Source: a bacterium (GTDB taxonomy: Bacteria; Planctomycetota; Planctomycetia; Pirellulales; Pirellulaceae). Taken from it: a stretch of DNA of 64,000 bases. The notes beneath the pieces were generated by a model. That model was not told the origin of the DNA and ran no database searches. It was given only the letters and a program-made list of their open reading frames with translations. The position numbers and the translations under genes are program-made. Of this stretch, positions 29,428-37,834 are shown in pieces (position 1 is the stretch's first letter; the number at the start of each line of letters is the position of its first letter). The DNA is taken from positions 1 to 64,000 of the forward strand of contig JAUIGN010000005.1 of the NCBI GenBank assembly GCA_030430075.1, read 5' to 3'.

Positions 29428-30002
29428 GCGTGAAGCTCCTGGAAACGCCGGCAACCGGCGAAGACGCTCGAATTGCACCGCCTTCGCCCCGGATGTCGTC
29501 CGGGCCCTCGGGTGCGGGAACGGTGGGAATCGCCATGATTATTTCCCGGCCGCCGTTTCACAAGTCCCGCAATCCGGGCCGGCGTTGTTTCTCGCAGGGA
29601 AGGATGGAAGCCGCGTCGCTGCTGTGGGGAATGGTGTCGCGGAATGAGAGAACAAGACGGTCCCGGCTGGCGCCGCGAACGCCGCGCGGTTACACAGGCT
29701 GCGGACAAATCAACAGCGAAGTCATTATTCCGGCGGACCAACGAACGTGACTGAGGGCCGTTGCTGACACGGTGGGAAACGTCATGCACAGCATGACCTA
29801 CGGAAGGTAAGGAATTGTGCGGAGTTCAAGCTCTTCGCGGCCGGGTGGCGGTAGTCGCTTTCCATGTTGGTAACGACCGGAGCGCGCGGGCCTGCAGGTC
29901 GTCATGTGGTATCCGCAGCACGATGTGCGCCCGGTTTGTTATCGTTTAGGTATGGGGCTGCGATTGTCAACGAAGCTGGGATTTTCGAGCGTGGAGGAAG
30001 GG
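29428..30002. other. Divergent spacer upstream of two large secreted proteins
   Basis: These 575 bases lack a convincing gene. They hold promoters for both divergent genes. A palindromic repeat (29781-29803) lies here. GGAGG about 10 bases before 30003 serves the rightward gene. Confidence 0.45.
29781..29803 (-). repeat. Palindromic dispersed repeat (copy 1)
   Basis: GTCATGC-(3)-GCATGAC followed by CTACGG. The reverse complement matches the repeat at 34941-34963 at nearly every base outside the loop. The two copies flank the beta-helix gene in opposite orientation. Confidence 0.65.
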
Positions 30003-33000
30003 ATGATAAGACGCGTCGGAGGCTGCGAGGCAGGCAGACGACAGCCCCGTTCAGCAAGGCCGCTGTGGCGGATGTCGCTTGGTCGCGGCTTCGAACAACT
30101 CGAAGACCGCCGGATGTTGGCTGGCGTCACCATGATCGCCCACGGCCAGAATTCCGATACCGACGGTTGGGTTACCGGCATGGGAGACGCCATCGCGGAA
30201 CGTGGCAACGGGTTGGCGCAGACGCCCCAATATACGTTCGTCATGGGGTGTGATGCCTTCGATCCCAGCCGTCCAGGGACCTGTCGGGAAGATGGGGTTG
30301 TGGTGGATCGCGTGGAAACAGACACGCGGTTTGGGGCACCAGCCTGGTCGGCCGCGGCCAGCGGCGAGGCGATCATCAAGCTTGATTGGTCGGCATTGAC
30401 ACCCTCCGTGCTAACCGGATACCCGACGGCCGACGCGGTGGCCCATGGGGTGGCCGCGTATCTCCTGGAGAACACGGTGGATGGCATCTTTGTTCCTGAA
30501 CTGCCGCTGCACCTGATCGGTCATAGCCGGGGGGCCTCGCTGATCACGGTCTTGGCTGAACGACTTGGCGAGCGGGGGATTTGGGTCGACCAGGCGACGA
30601 CGCTTGACCCCAACAACGCAGTTCGCATCCTCCAGAACGGAGATACTCAGGACCGCCAGGCGACGTCTTATGCCAACGTCCGCTTCGCCGACAACTACTG
30701 GCGTCGCGGTGGGAACGGGTTTCCAAGTGGAATTGAGACGTCTGGAACGCATGGTGTCGAACTGGATGACAGTGCTCTGGGTGGGGGAAGCGGAGCACCC
30801 GGCTATAGTTCGTCGCATTCGAATGTCCATGTGTGGTATCACGGAACGATTGACGATACGGGCGCGGTCGACAACGGCGACTTGGCGCCGTTCGTTCCGC
30901 CCGCGAATTGGTATGCGGGTCTTGATGCCGAGGGTGATCCCCGCGGACCACGCGACGCCGTCGGTTTTCATTACAGCCGGCTGGCGGGTGGGGCGCGGCC
31001 TGCAGATGGACTGGCGACAATGGCGAATCGAGACCCAGTGTCCCGTATTGGCAGCCAATGGCCGAATCTGGACGTGCCGCTCGTCAACAACGGGCCCCCG
31101 CAAGTGCCGCAGGGAATGGCGATCCCACTCCAGTATCGCTACCAGTCCGTCGAATCGGTTTCCATCCGGTTTGGATACGACGACGATCAGAACCCCTTCA
31201 ACGGCCAAACGCAACTCGCTGCCATTCCCAAGTCGGCCACGTCCGACGGAAACGCGTTTGATAACGGCCTCGTCGATGTGCAGGCTTTGCCGACCGACTC
31301 GGTCCCCGCCGGCGAGTATTTTCTCTATGCGGCGATTGTGGGGCAGTTTCATACGCGGTACGTCTATGCTCAGGCGCGCGTTACGATCATCGAGTCCGGA
31401 ACGGGATGGGTGGTGAATTCCACCGGGGACACCGGTGATCTCGACCTGGCCGACGATCGTTGTGATACGGGAGAGACGATCGCCGGCGGTGCACCAGCCT
31501 GCACCCTCCGCGCCGCCCTGGAGCAGGCGAATGCAACCGCCAATACGATGATGGAGCCGGATCGAATCGCGTTTGCTATCCCGGGCGCGGGAGTGCAAGC
31601 GATCCACCCGCAGCAGCCGCTGCCCTCGGTGACGGAGCCGGTCGTGATCGACGGGACGACGCAGCCGGGCTACGCGGGACTGCCCTTGATCGAAGTGGTC
31701 GGCGAGAGCGCGGGCGCAGGAGCCAGCGGATTGACGGTTACGTCGGGCGGCAGCACCATTCGCGGCCTGGCAATCAATCGTTTTGATGCCAGTGGGATCG
31801 TACTGGCCGGCGGAGGCGGGAATACGGTCCAGCAGGCCATGATTGGCGTCGACCCGACGGGGATGTTGGCCGCGGGGAATGGTGCGCACGGCGTGTCGGT
31901 GTTCGGTTCGGGCGGCAATCTGTTGGGCGGTGCTTCGTCCGACCTGGCCAATGTCATCGCGGGCAATGGAGTACACGGGGTCTATCTGGCGCAGGTCGGA
32001 TCGAGCAACAACCGGGTGCAGAGCAATCTGATTGGCCTGGGCGTCGATGGCTCGACGCGACTGGGCAACGGTGCCGCCGGGATTCGCATCGATCGAGGCG
32101 CCAGCCACAATCGGATCGGCGGGCCGGGCAACGTCATCTCCGGCAACGGGGGCGCCGGCGTGTTCCTGGATGGCACGGCGACGCGCAACAACAAGGTCGC
32201 CGGCAACAAGATCGGCACGGATCACAGCGGGCTGGCGGCGCGTGGCAACGGGACGAATGGAATCGTGATCCAGGACGCGACCGGGAACACGATTGGAGAA
32301 GTCGGCGCGGGCAACTTGATTTCGGGCAACCTGGGCGGCGGCCTCTTCGTGACCGGTGAAGACGCCTGCAACAACCTTGTCCAGGCGAACCTGATCGGAC
32401 TCGACGCGACAGGCGACGCGCCTCTGGCCAACGGGCAGAACGGCGTGAGTGTCGTCAACGCGGCTGACAATCGATTCGGCGGCGCGGCAATCGGAACCGG
32501 GAACGTGATTTCCGGGAACGGGCTGACGGGCATTTTTGTCTTCGGCCCAAGATCGACGAACAACTCGTTCGAAGGTAATTGGATTGGCACCAGTCGGGAC
32601 GGCACCGCGGCAATTGGAAATGGGCAGTTCGGTCTGGTGCTTCGCGAGGCTCCGAACAACCGGGTTGGTGGTACGATTGCCGGGGCCGGCAACCTGATCT
32701 CCGGCAACTCCAACGCGGGGATTGCCGTTCTCAACGAGGATGCCACCGGCAACACGGTTGTCGGTAATTTGATTGGGACGGATGGGACCGGCCGGCAGCC
32801 GCTTGGAAACTTCGAAACAGGCGTGCTGATCTGGAAGGCGCCGGGCAATCGAATTGGCGGGCCGACGGAAGCGGAAAGAAATATCGTCTCCGGCAATCAC
32901 CTGTTCGGAATTCGAATTGCATCGGCCGCTGCCGTGGGCAACGCCGTGCAAGGAAACTTCATCGGTACGGATGTGACCGGGCAACAGGCCCTCCCGAATC

Positions 33001-34574
33001 GGGACTCGGGCATTCAGATCGCCAGCGCACCTGGAAATACGATTGGCGGGGCTATGGCCGGTGCGGGGAATCTGATCTCAGGAAACGCCAATCACGGCGT
33101 GGTCTTGTCCGGCAACGGCGTGGCGGCCAACGCCGTGCTCGGCAACTACGTGGGTGTTGACGTCACCGGTCACGCTCCCTTGGGAAATGCCAACGCGGGA
33201 ATCCGCGTCGCGGGCGGCGCGCATCACAATCTGATCGGAGACAGCGCCGCGGGAGCCGGGAATGTCATTTCTGCCAACGGCGCCGATGGGATTGTCGTTG
33301 CGGATAGCCCGACCACAGGCAATGTGATCGCTGGGAACTTCATTGGAACGAATGTGACCGGTGAAGCTCGCCTGGCGAACACCAGGAACGGCATTTCCAT
33401 TCTCCATGCCAGCGCCAACCTGGTTGGCGGCGTTTCCGCTGCAGCCCGAAATGTCATTTCCGGAAATGGCCAATTCGGGCTGACCATCTCCGGTGCCACC
33501 GCCACCGGGAACACGGTGGCCGGGAACTTCATCGGTACGGACGTCACCGGCACGGTCGACCTGGGCAATGCCGGCGCGGGTGTCTTGCTGGCCGCGCCGC
33601 AGAATCTGATCGGTGGTACGTCCGCTGCGGAAAGTAATCTCATTTCCGGCAACGATTTCGTGGGGGTCCGTGTTTCCGGTGCGTCCGCCAGCGGCAATCG
33701 GATCGCAGGGAACTGGATTGGAACGCAGATTGACGGCGTGTCGCCCCTGGGCAACACGGGGCAAGGAGTGCGAATTGATGACGCCGGCGATACGGTCGTG
33801 GGCGGAACCGAGGCGGCGGCCGGTAATGTGATTGCGCATCAATCAAGTCACGGGATCCTGGTGACCGGCGCCGTGACAGGGAACGCGCTGCAGGGAAATT
33901 CGGTGTTCAACAACGGTGGGCTGGGGATTGATCTGGGCCCGGGCGGGAGAACTGCGAATGATGTCGGCACGATCGGTGACGAGGACGCTGACGGCGGTCC
34001 GAATCGCTTACAAAACTTTCCCGTGCTGCAGACGGCCGAATTGGGCGAAGCGCTGCGGGTCCGCTACACGGTTCCGAGCGCCGCGTCGAATTCGGCGTAT
34101 CCGTTAACGGTCGAATTCTTCTTGGCAGACGCCGGTGGTGGCGAAGGGCGAACACTTCTCGGCCGCGATGTCTACCTAGAGGACGTGGCGACGGGGGAGA
34201 GACAGGTTTCCTTTTCAGCAGGTGGCGCCGGGGCTGGCGATTGGCTTGTTGCGTTGGCGACCGATGCCGGCGGGAACACCTCGGAATTCTCAGACGCGGT
34301 GGTGATTGCCGCGGCTTTGCCGGCTACCGGCACCGCGGAGGCCGAGGACCTTGGCAGCCCGTCCACCGCTGCAGGCGAAGCGGTGCGCGACCGGAGGCAG
34401 GCCGCTGACCGGACGCTCGACCGGCTGCTGGCTGCCGACGAGCTCGTGTTGCCTGCACGACGCGCTCCGTTGGAAGACGTGATCAATGATCTGGCTCGAC
34501 TGTTGCCTGTGCAGGGCGGCTCGGCGGTGGAGAACCTGACTCGGCGATTCGTTGCCGACATCGAGCCCGGCTAG
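30003..34574 (+). CDS. Secreted alpha/beta hydrolase - CSLREA - right-handed beta-helix protein
   Basis: This protein has 1523 residues. The N-terminus carries a LEPR-XLL-like motif (FEQLEDRRMLAGV). Residues 40-330 form an alpha/beta-hydrolase/lipase domain with nucleophile elbow G173-H-S-R-G (LHLIGHSRGASL). A linker follows, then a CSLREA-like domain with C-T-L-R-A-A-L-E-Q at about 500. Roughly 15 beta-helix repeats of about 46 residues follow (540-1380), each of form NxVxGNxIGTDxTG ... LGNxxxG ... NxIGG ... NxISGN. A short Ig-like C-terminal domain completes it. It is probably a cell-surface or secreted esterase carried on a polysaccharide-binding or adhesive beta-helix. ATG 30003 is favoured by GGAGGAAGG just upstream; in-frame alternatives at 29904 and 29952 lack this. 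Confidence 0.88.
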   Translation: MIRRVGGCEAGRRQPRSARPLWRMSLGRGFEQLEDRRMLAGVTMIAHGQNSDTDGWVTGMGDAIAERGNGLAQTPQYTFVMGCDAFDPSRPGTCREDGVVVDRVETDTRFGAPAWSAAASGEAIIKLDWSALTPSVLTGYPTADAVAHGVAAYLLENTVDGIFVPELPLHLIGHSRGASLITVLAERLGERGIWVDQATTLDPNNAVRILQNGDTQDRQATSYANVRFADNYWRRGGNGFPSGIETSGTHGVELDDSALGGGSGAPGYSSSHSNVHVWYHGTIDDTGAVDNGDLAPFVPPANWYAGLDAEGDPRGPRDAVGFHYSRLAGGARPADGLATMANRDPVSRIGSQWPNLDVPLVNNGPPQVPQGMAIPLQYRYQSVESVSIRFGYDDDQNPFNGQTQLAAIPKSATSDGNAFDNGLVDVQALPTDSVPAGEYFLYAAIVGQFHTRYVYAQARVTIIESGTGWVVNSTGDTGDLDLADDRCDTGETIAGGAPACTLRAALEQANATANTMMEPDRIAFAIPGAGVQAIHPQQPLPSVTEPVVIDGTTQPGYAGLPLIEVVGESAGAGASGLTVTSGGSTIRGLAINRFDASGIVLAGGGGNTVQQAMIGVDPTGMLAAGNGAHGVSVFGSGGNLLGGASSDLANVIAGNGVHGVYLAQVGSSNNRVQSNLIGLGVDGSTRLGNGAAGIRIDRGASHNRIGGPGNVISGNGGAGVFLDGTATRNNKVAGNKIGTDHSGLAARGNGTNGIVIQDATGNTIGEVGAGNLISGNLGGGLFVTGEDACNNLVQANLIGLDATGDAPLANGQNGVSVVNAADNRFGGAAIGTGNVISGNGLTGIFVFGPRSTNNSFEGNWIGTSRDGTAAIGNGQFGLVLREAPNNRVGGTIAGAGNLISGNSNAGIAVLNEDATGNTVVGNLIGTDGTGRQPLGNFETGVLIWKAPGNRIGGPTEAERNIVSGNHLFGIRIASAAAVGNAVQGNFIGTDVTGQQALPNRDSGIQIASAPGNTIGGAMAGAGNLISGNANHGVVLSGNGVAANAVLGNYVGVDVTGHAPLGNANAGIRVAGGAHHNLIGDSAAGAGNVISANGADGIVVADSPTTGNVIAGNFIGTNVTGEARLANTRNGISILHASANLVGGVSAAARNVISGNGQFGLTISGATATGNTVAGNFIGTDVTGTVDLGNAGAGVLLAAPQNLIGGTSAAESNLISGNDFVGVRVSGASASGNRIAGNWIGTQIDGVSPLGNTGQGVRIDDAGDTVVGGTEAAAGNVIAHQSSHGILVTGAVTGNALQGNSVFNNGGLGIDLGPGGRTANDVGTIGDEDADGGPNRLQNFPVLQTAELGEALRVRYTVPSAASNSAYPLTVEFFLADAGGGEGRTLLGRDVYLEDVATGERQVSFSAGGAGAGDWLVALATDAGGNTSEFSDAVVIAAALPATGTAEAEDLGSPSTAAGEAVRDRRQAADRTLDRLLAADELVLPARRAPLEDVINDLARLLPVQGGSAVENLTRRFVADIEPG

Positions 34575-34626
34575 CCCCAATACCGTTCAACTGGAAATCG
34601 TGAGTCGTTGATTTCCCATGATGTTG

Positions 34627-34714
34627 GCGGGAGGGTCGGGGATGCCAGGTGGGATCGTTAACGCATTGTCAGTCAACACGTTAAGGGTGCATTCACCGGG
34701 TTGGGAAATTGAAC
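34627..34714 (+). repeat. Diverged 87-bp direct repeat, copy A
   Basis: It begins GCGGGAG and ends AATTGAAC. It shares most positions with 35041-35126, including GG-x-ATCGTT, TTGTC-x-GTCA-x-CACGTT and AGG-x-TGC. Roughly 70% of positions agree by eye, too many for chance. Confidence 0.6.
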
Positions 34715-34782
34715 GGCATTGGAGCCAGGTGATCATCGACATGACGCAACGCGGAAGGGAAACGCGGCTCCCTCACCCCCGG

Positions 34783-34815
34783 CCCCTCTCCCCCAGACAA
34801 GCTGGGGGCGAGGGG
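34783..34815. repeat. Long C/G-rich hairpin
   Basis: CCCCTCTCCCCCAG at 34783-34796 pairs with CTGGGGGCGAGGGG at 34802-34815 apart from one central mismatch, with a 5-base loop. It could terminate transcription of the beta-helix gene, but no T-tract follows. Similar C-rich palindromes occur as dispersed repeats in several bacterial phyla. Confidence 0.6.
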
Positions 34816-34860
34816 AGCCAGTGTGGTCGCTGCGGGATGACGCCACACCACACTTCCAGC

Positions 34861-34922
34861 TACCGCACTACCGCACTACCGCATTTCCGCATTTCCGCAT
34901 TTCCGCATTTCCGCATTTCCGG
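34861..34922 (+). repeat. 8-bp tandem repeat
   Basis: Three units of TACCGCA(C/T) run directly into about four and a half units of TTCCGCAT, all in 8-bp phase. It is a simple-sequence tract likely to vary in length between strains. It lies outside any supported gene. Confidence 0.8.
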
Positions 34923-34940
34923 TTGCGGGCTTCCGTACTT

Positions 34941-34963
34941 CCGTAGGTCATGCTTCGCATGAC
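34941..34963 (+). repeat. Palindromic dispersed repeat (copy 2)
   Basis: CCGTAG then GTCATGC-(3)-GCATGAC. It matches the reverse complement of the sequence at 29781-29803. It can fold into a 7-bp stem with a 3-base loop. Confidence 0.65.
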
Positions 34964-35040
34964 ATTCCGTCTTTCCCAAATTCCTTCGCCGCGGTGCCCT
35001 GCAACCGGATTTCGCAGGTCGTTGTAATCCAATCTTGCCA

Positions 35041-35126
35041 GCGGGAGTATCGCGGATGCTTGATGGAATCGTTCACCCCTTGTCGGTCAGCACGTTGAGG
35101 ATGCTACCAACGGACTCGAATTGAAC
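35041..35126 (+). repeat. Diverged 87-bp direct repeat, copy B
   Basis: Same segment as 34627-34714, in the same orientation and 414 bases downstream. Begins GCGGGAG, ends GAATTGAAC. Confidence 0.6.
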
Positions 35127-35307
35127 AGGAATGGGTTTATGCCGTCGCTGAAAGGCGAGCGGCGACGGCGCGCCGGTTTCCTCGCGGTGCAGCGGGCGGG
35201 TGGGCGGCTTGTGGGCCCCACCTTGCCTTGGGGCACTCCACTGATCACGATGGTGGCCACGCGTTGCGTCCCGCGTTCCACTTCCCCGCCGCCGCCGGTG
35301 ATCGCCC

Positions 35308-36195
35308 ATGCCTGAAGGAATTGGTTTTACCGTCGCCCTCAGACGGGTTTGGTTGTGGGCTCTGCTGATGGGCGGGTATGCGTGCTTTGCCGTACTGAAG
35401 GACTATCCTCCGTTCTCGCGGATTCCAGATATCCCGGCCGGCATCGACGCCGTGGCGACGTTCGCGATGGGGATGCTCCTGGTCTTTCGCACCAACCGGG
35501 CGTATGAACGCTGGTGGGAAGCCCGGATTCATTGGGGAACGTTGGTGAATGTCAGCCGGAACTTCGCCATTAAGGTTCGGGAGTTCGTCAGGCCCGACGC
35601 AACAGAGACGAACGAGGCGTATCGTCTGATCGTGGCAAATTGCTATGTCTTGATGGACTATCTTCGTGAAGATATCAGGATGGCGACGATCGCCGAGTTT
35701 CTGGAAGACGAAACGATGCCAGATCATGAGCCTGCCTATGTGGTTGGCAAGATTTACGCGTTGCTGGAACGCTGGCGTAGCAGTGGCCGGATCAACGATC
35801 AAACGTTGTGGGTCCTGGATCGAGAGGCGAGGACTTTTCTGGATGTGTGCGGGGCGTGTGAGCGAATCAAGTCGACACTGATCTCGCAATCCTGGCGCAC
35901 GTTCACTCGGCAATCGATCGTTATTTACCTGATCGTCTTGCCATGGGGGCTGTACGACGATTTTGGGTATTGGACGATTCCGTTGACGGTGATTATCTCT
36001 TACTTTGCCATCGGTGGCGAAGGCATCGCGCACTACATCGAGGAGCCGTTTGGCCGCCACGAAGACCATCTCAACCTGCCGGCGATCTGCGCCGGGATCG
36101 AGAAATCGGTCGCCGAGATCCTTGGCCAGGAAGGTCCCGCCAGATCATGCTCACTGCGTTTGACGCGGGAGGCGGCGACGCCGCGGACGCGGTGA
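35308..36195 (+). CDS. Bestrophin-family (UPF0187) anion channel
   Basis: The 295-residue protein starts in a first TM helix (ALRRVWLWALLMGGYACFAV) and contains the diagnostic RTNRAYERWWEARIHWG segment, the cytoplasmic helical region, a TM pair near residues 205-240 (IVIYLIVLPWGLYDDFGYW), and the conserved GIAHYIEEPFG tail segment. Bacterial bestrophins form pentameric chloride or cation channels. The basic, serine-rich C-terminus is poorly conserved. It is monocistronic, convergent with the AtpZ-like gene downstream. Confidence 0.9.
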   Translation: MPEGIGFTVALRRVWLWALLMGGYACFAVLKDYPPFSRIPDIPAGIDAVATFAMGMLLVFRTNRAYERWWEARIHWGTLVNVSRNFAIKVREFVRPDATETNEAYRLIVANCYVLMDYLREDIRMATIAEFLEDETMPDHEPAYVVGKIYALLERWRSSGRINDQTLWVLDREARTFLDVCGACERIKSTLISQSWRTFTRQSIVIYLIVLPWGLYDDFGYWTIPLTVIISYFAIGGEGIAHYIEEPFGRHEDHLNLPAICAGIEKSVAEILGQEGPARSCSLRLTREAATPRTR

Positions 36196-36333
36196 CCGCC
36201 GCGATCGACGACTCTGGAAAGATGGCGAGCATGACCTGTGGGAGGGAGGAAATTCCCGCCTGCATGCCAGTGAGGACATGCTGCATGGGGGCCGGTGGTC
36301 GTGAGGCTAAATGCGGTTCGTCTGATTCGGCGG

Positions 36334-36801
36334 TCATCGCCGCGTGAGAACCAGGAGGTGCCAGAGCCCCAGGGGGACGCCGATCAGGAGCCCGGCTACG
36401 GTCAGGAAGGATGTATTGAAGCGTCCATCGAGCCAATTGCCGACGACGGCCGGGAGCACCATCTCGAGCGCCACGGTGGTGATCTGGGCGACCCATTGCA
36501 TGGCCCGCGCCATGGCATTCAAGTCTGGCGGTCGCCTTGCCAATCGTTGGACGACCACGAGTTGATCGGTCTCGGCCGGTGTACGCTCAAGGGCCAGGTC
36601 GTGGGTCGCGAGCTCGTCTGCCAGCCGCTGCACGCCCGCGTCGACTTCGTTCGGCAAACGTCCTGCGAACAGCTCGGACGCACGCCCAATCGGCAACCGG
36701 CGAACGCCCTGATGGAACTCTTCTTCATTGAGCTGCGCGCGAACGGCGGCCAAATTGAGTTGTTCGTTCACCAGGAATTCGGCCATCGCCTTGTATACCA
36801 T
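36334..36801 (-). CDS. AtpZ/AtpI-like small membrane protein
   Basis: In this 155-residue protein the first 95 residues are a polar helical region. The C-terminal 60 hold two TM helices with the AtpZ-like pattern EMVLPAVVGNWLDGRFNTS, then LLIGVPLGLWHLL. AtpZ-like proteins accompany F0F1 ATP synthase or transport Mg/Ca, but no atp genes are here, so the link is by sequence only. It follows the SDR gene by 5 bases on the same strand, which indicates an operon. ATG 36801 is used; an in-frame ATG at 36786 is equally possible. Confidence 0.65.
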   Translation of the reverse strand: MVYKAMAEFLVNEQLNLAAVRAQLNEEEFHQGVRRLPIGRASELFAGRLPNEVDAGVQRLADELATHDLALERTPAETDQLVVVQRLARRPPDLNAMARAMQWVAQITTVALEMVLPAVVGNWLDGRFNTSFLTVAGLLIGVPLGLWHLLVLTRR

Positions 36802-36806
36802 TCCGG

Positions 36807-37628
36807 CTAGAGGAAGAAATCGGGCCAGAGTTCGGCGTCGTCGACGTTGGCGTACTTCGTGAAGTCCGCGACACCGATTTCGCGTAGAACATCTTCGTCG
36901 ACCAGAAAGTTGCCAGTCCGGTCGCGGCTCGCACTGACCAGTATGGCATGGGCCGCGTCCGCCATGATTTCAGGGTGCCGGCAGTGCTGCAAAGCTTCGG
37001 GGCCGCCCAGCAGGTTGGCGACGGCCGCCGTCGCGATGGCCGTCCGCGGCCAGAGCGCGTTGACTGCAATGCCCCGCTCGCGGAACTCTTCGGCCATGCC
37101 CAGGACGCACATGCTCATGCCGTACTTGGACATCGTGTAAGCGACGTGCGGCGCGAACCACTTGGGATCCATGTTGAGGGGCGGCGCGATGTTGAGAATG
37201 TGGGGGTTGGCGGCGCGCTCCAGGTACGGCAGGCAGGCTTGTGAAGCCAGAAAGGTGCCGCGAACGTTGACCTGGTGCATCAGGTCGAAACGTTTCGGTG
37301 AAGTCTCTGCCGTACCGGTCAAGGCGATCGCGCTGGCGTTGTTGACCAGAATGTCGATGCCACCAAACCGGGAAACCGTCGCTTCCACGGCAGCCTCGAG
37401 CTGCTCTTGCCGGCGGATGTCGGCCACGCAGGCAACCGCCTTGCCGCCGGCACGCTCGATCTCCTCAACCGCCGTGTGCACCGTTCCGGGCAGTTTCGGG
37501 TGCGGTTTGTCGGTCTTGCCGACAACGCCAATATTGGCCCCGTCGCGGGCGGCGCGCAGCGCGATCGCTTTCCCGATGCCGCGGCTGGAGCCGGTGATGA
37601 GCAGCGTTTTTTCGAAGAGGTCTGGCAT
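36807..37628 (-). CDS. Short-chain dehydrogenase, HSDL2-like
   Basis: A 273-residue classical SDR. It has the cofactor motif TGSSRGIG at the N-terminus (the lysine/arginine pattern suggests NADP), VADIRR, NNASA, and catalytic Tyr164-x3-Lys168 (YTMSKYG). The C-terminus NVDDAELWPDFFL is a mark of the HSDL2 (hydroxysteroid dehydrogenase-like 2) branch. The catalytic serine normally found before the tyrosine is replaced in NIAPPLN, a feature shared by HSDL2 relatives. The substrate is unknown, perhaps a lipid or steroid ketone. It heads a two-gene minus-strand unit with the AtpZ-like gene. Confidence 0.9.
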   Translation of the reverse strand: MPDLFEKTLLITGSSRGIGKAIALRAARDGANIGVVGKTDKPHPKLPGTVHTAVEEIERAGGKAVACVADIRRQEQLEAAVEATVSRFGGIDILVNNASAIALTGTAETSPKRFDLMHQVNVRGTFLASQACLPYLERAANPHILNIAPPLNMDPKWFAPHVAYTMSKYGMSMCVLGMAEEFRERGIAVNALWPRTAIATAAVANLLGGPEALQHCRHPEIMADAAHAILVSASRDRTGNFLVDEDVLREIGVADFTKYANVDDAELWPDFFL

Positions 37629-37834
37629 GGACCGTCGGTCTCACTTTGGTCATTGGCAAGCGAACTCAGCGCGGGGGAGCGGCGCGCCCCGATGGCGATT
37701 CACGGTGGAGCCACAAATAACATAATCTTCACGGGGCTTTCTGGACATGTTTGCAGAGCTCGGACAGAATAGGAGCTTGCGTCCTGCCCCCCTCCCCTGC
37801 CCCGCAACCGTGCGTTGCTTCCTCGGAGTTGTCC

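Larger units (their letters stand above)
34575..35307. other. Repeat-rich intergenic region
   Basis: These 733 bases contain no credible gene but four repeat structures, listed separately: an 87-bp direct repeat, a long hairpin, an 8-bp tandem repeat and a palindromic dispersed repeat. Open frames across it simply reflect repeat periodicity. Confidence 0.6.

Noticed and set aside
34618..34962. Open frame rich in HFRISAFP repeats
   Set aside because: It is made by the 8-bp tandem repeat and a C-rich hairpin; no start signal or homology.
36334..36801. F0F1 ATP synthase locus
   Set aside because: The AtpZ-like gene is not accompanied by any atp gene; only the membrane-helix pattern is similar.
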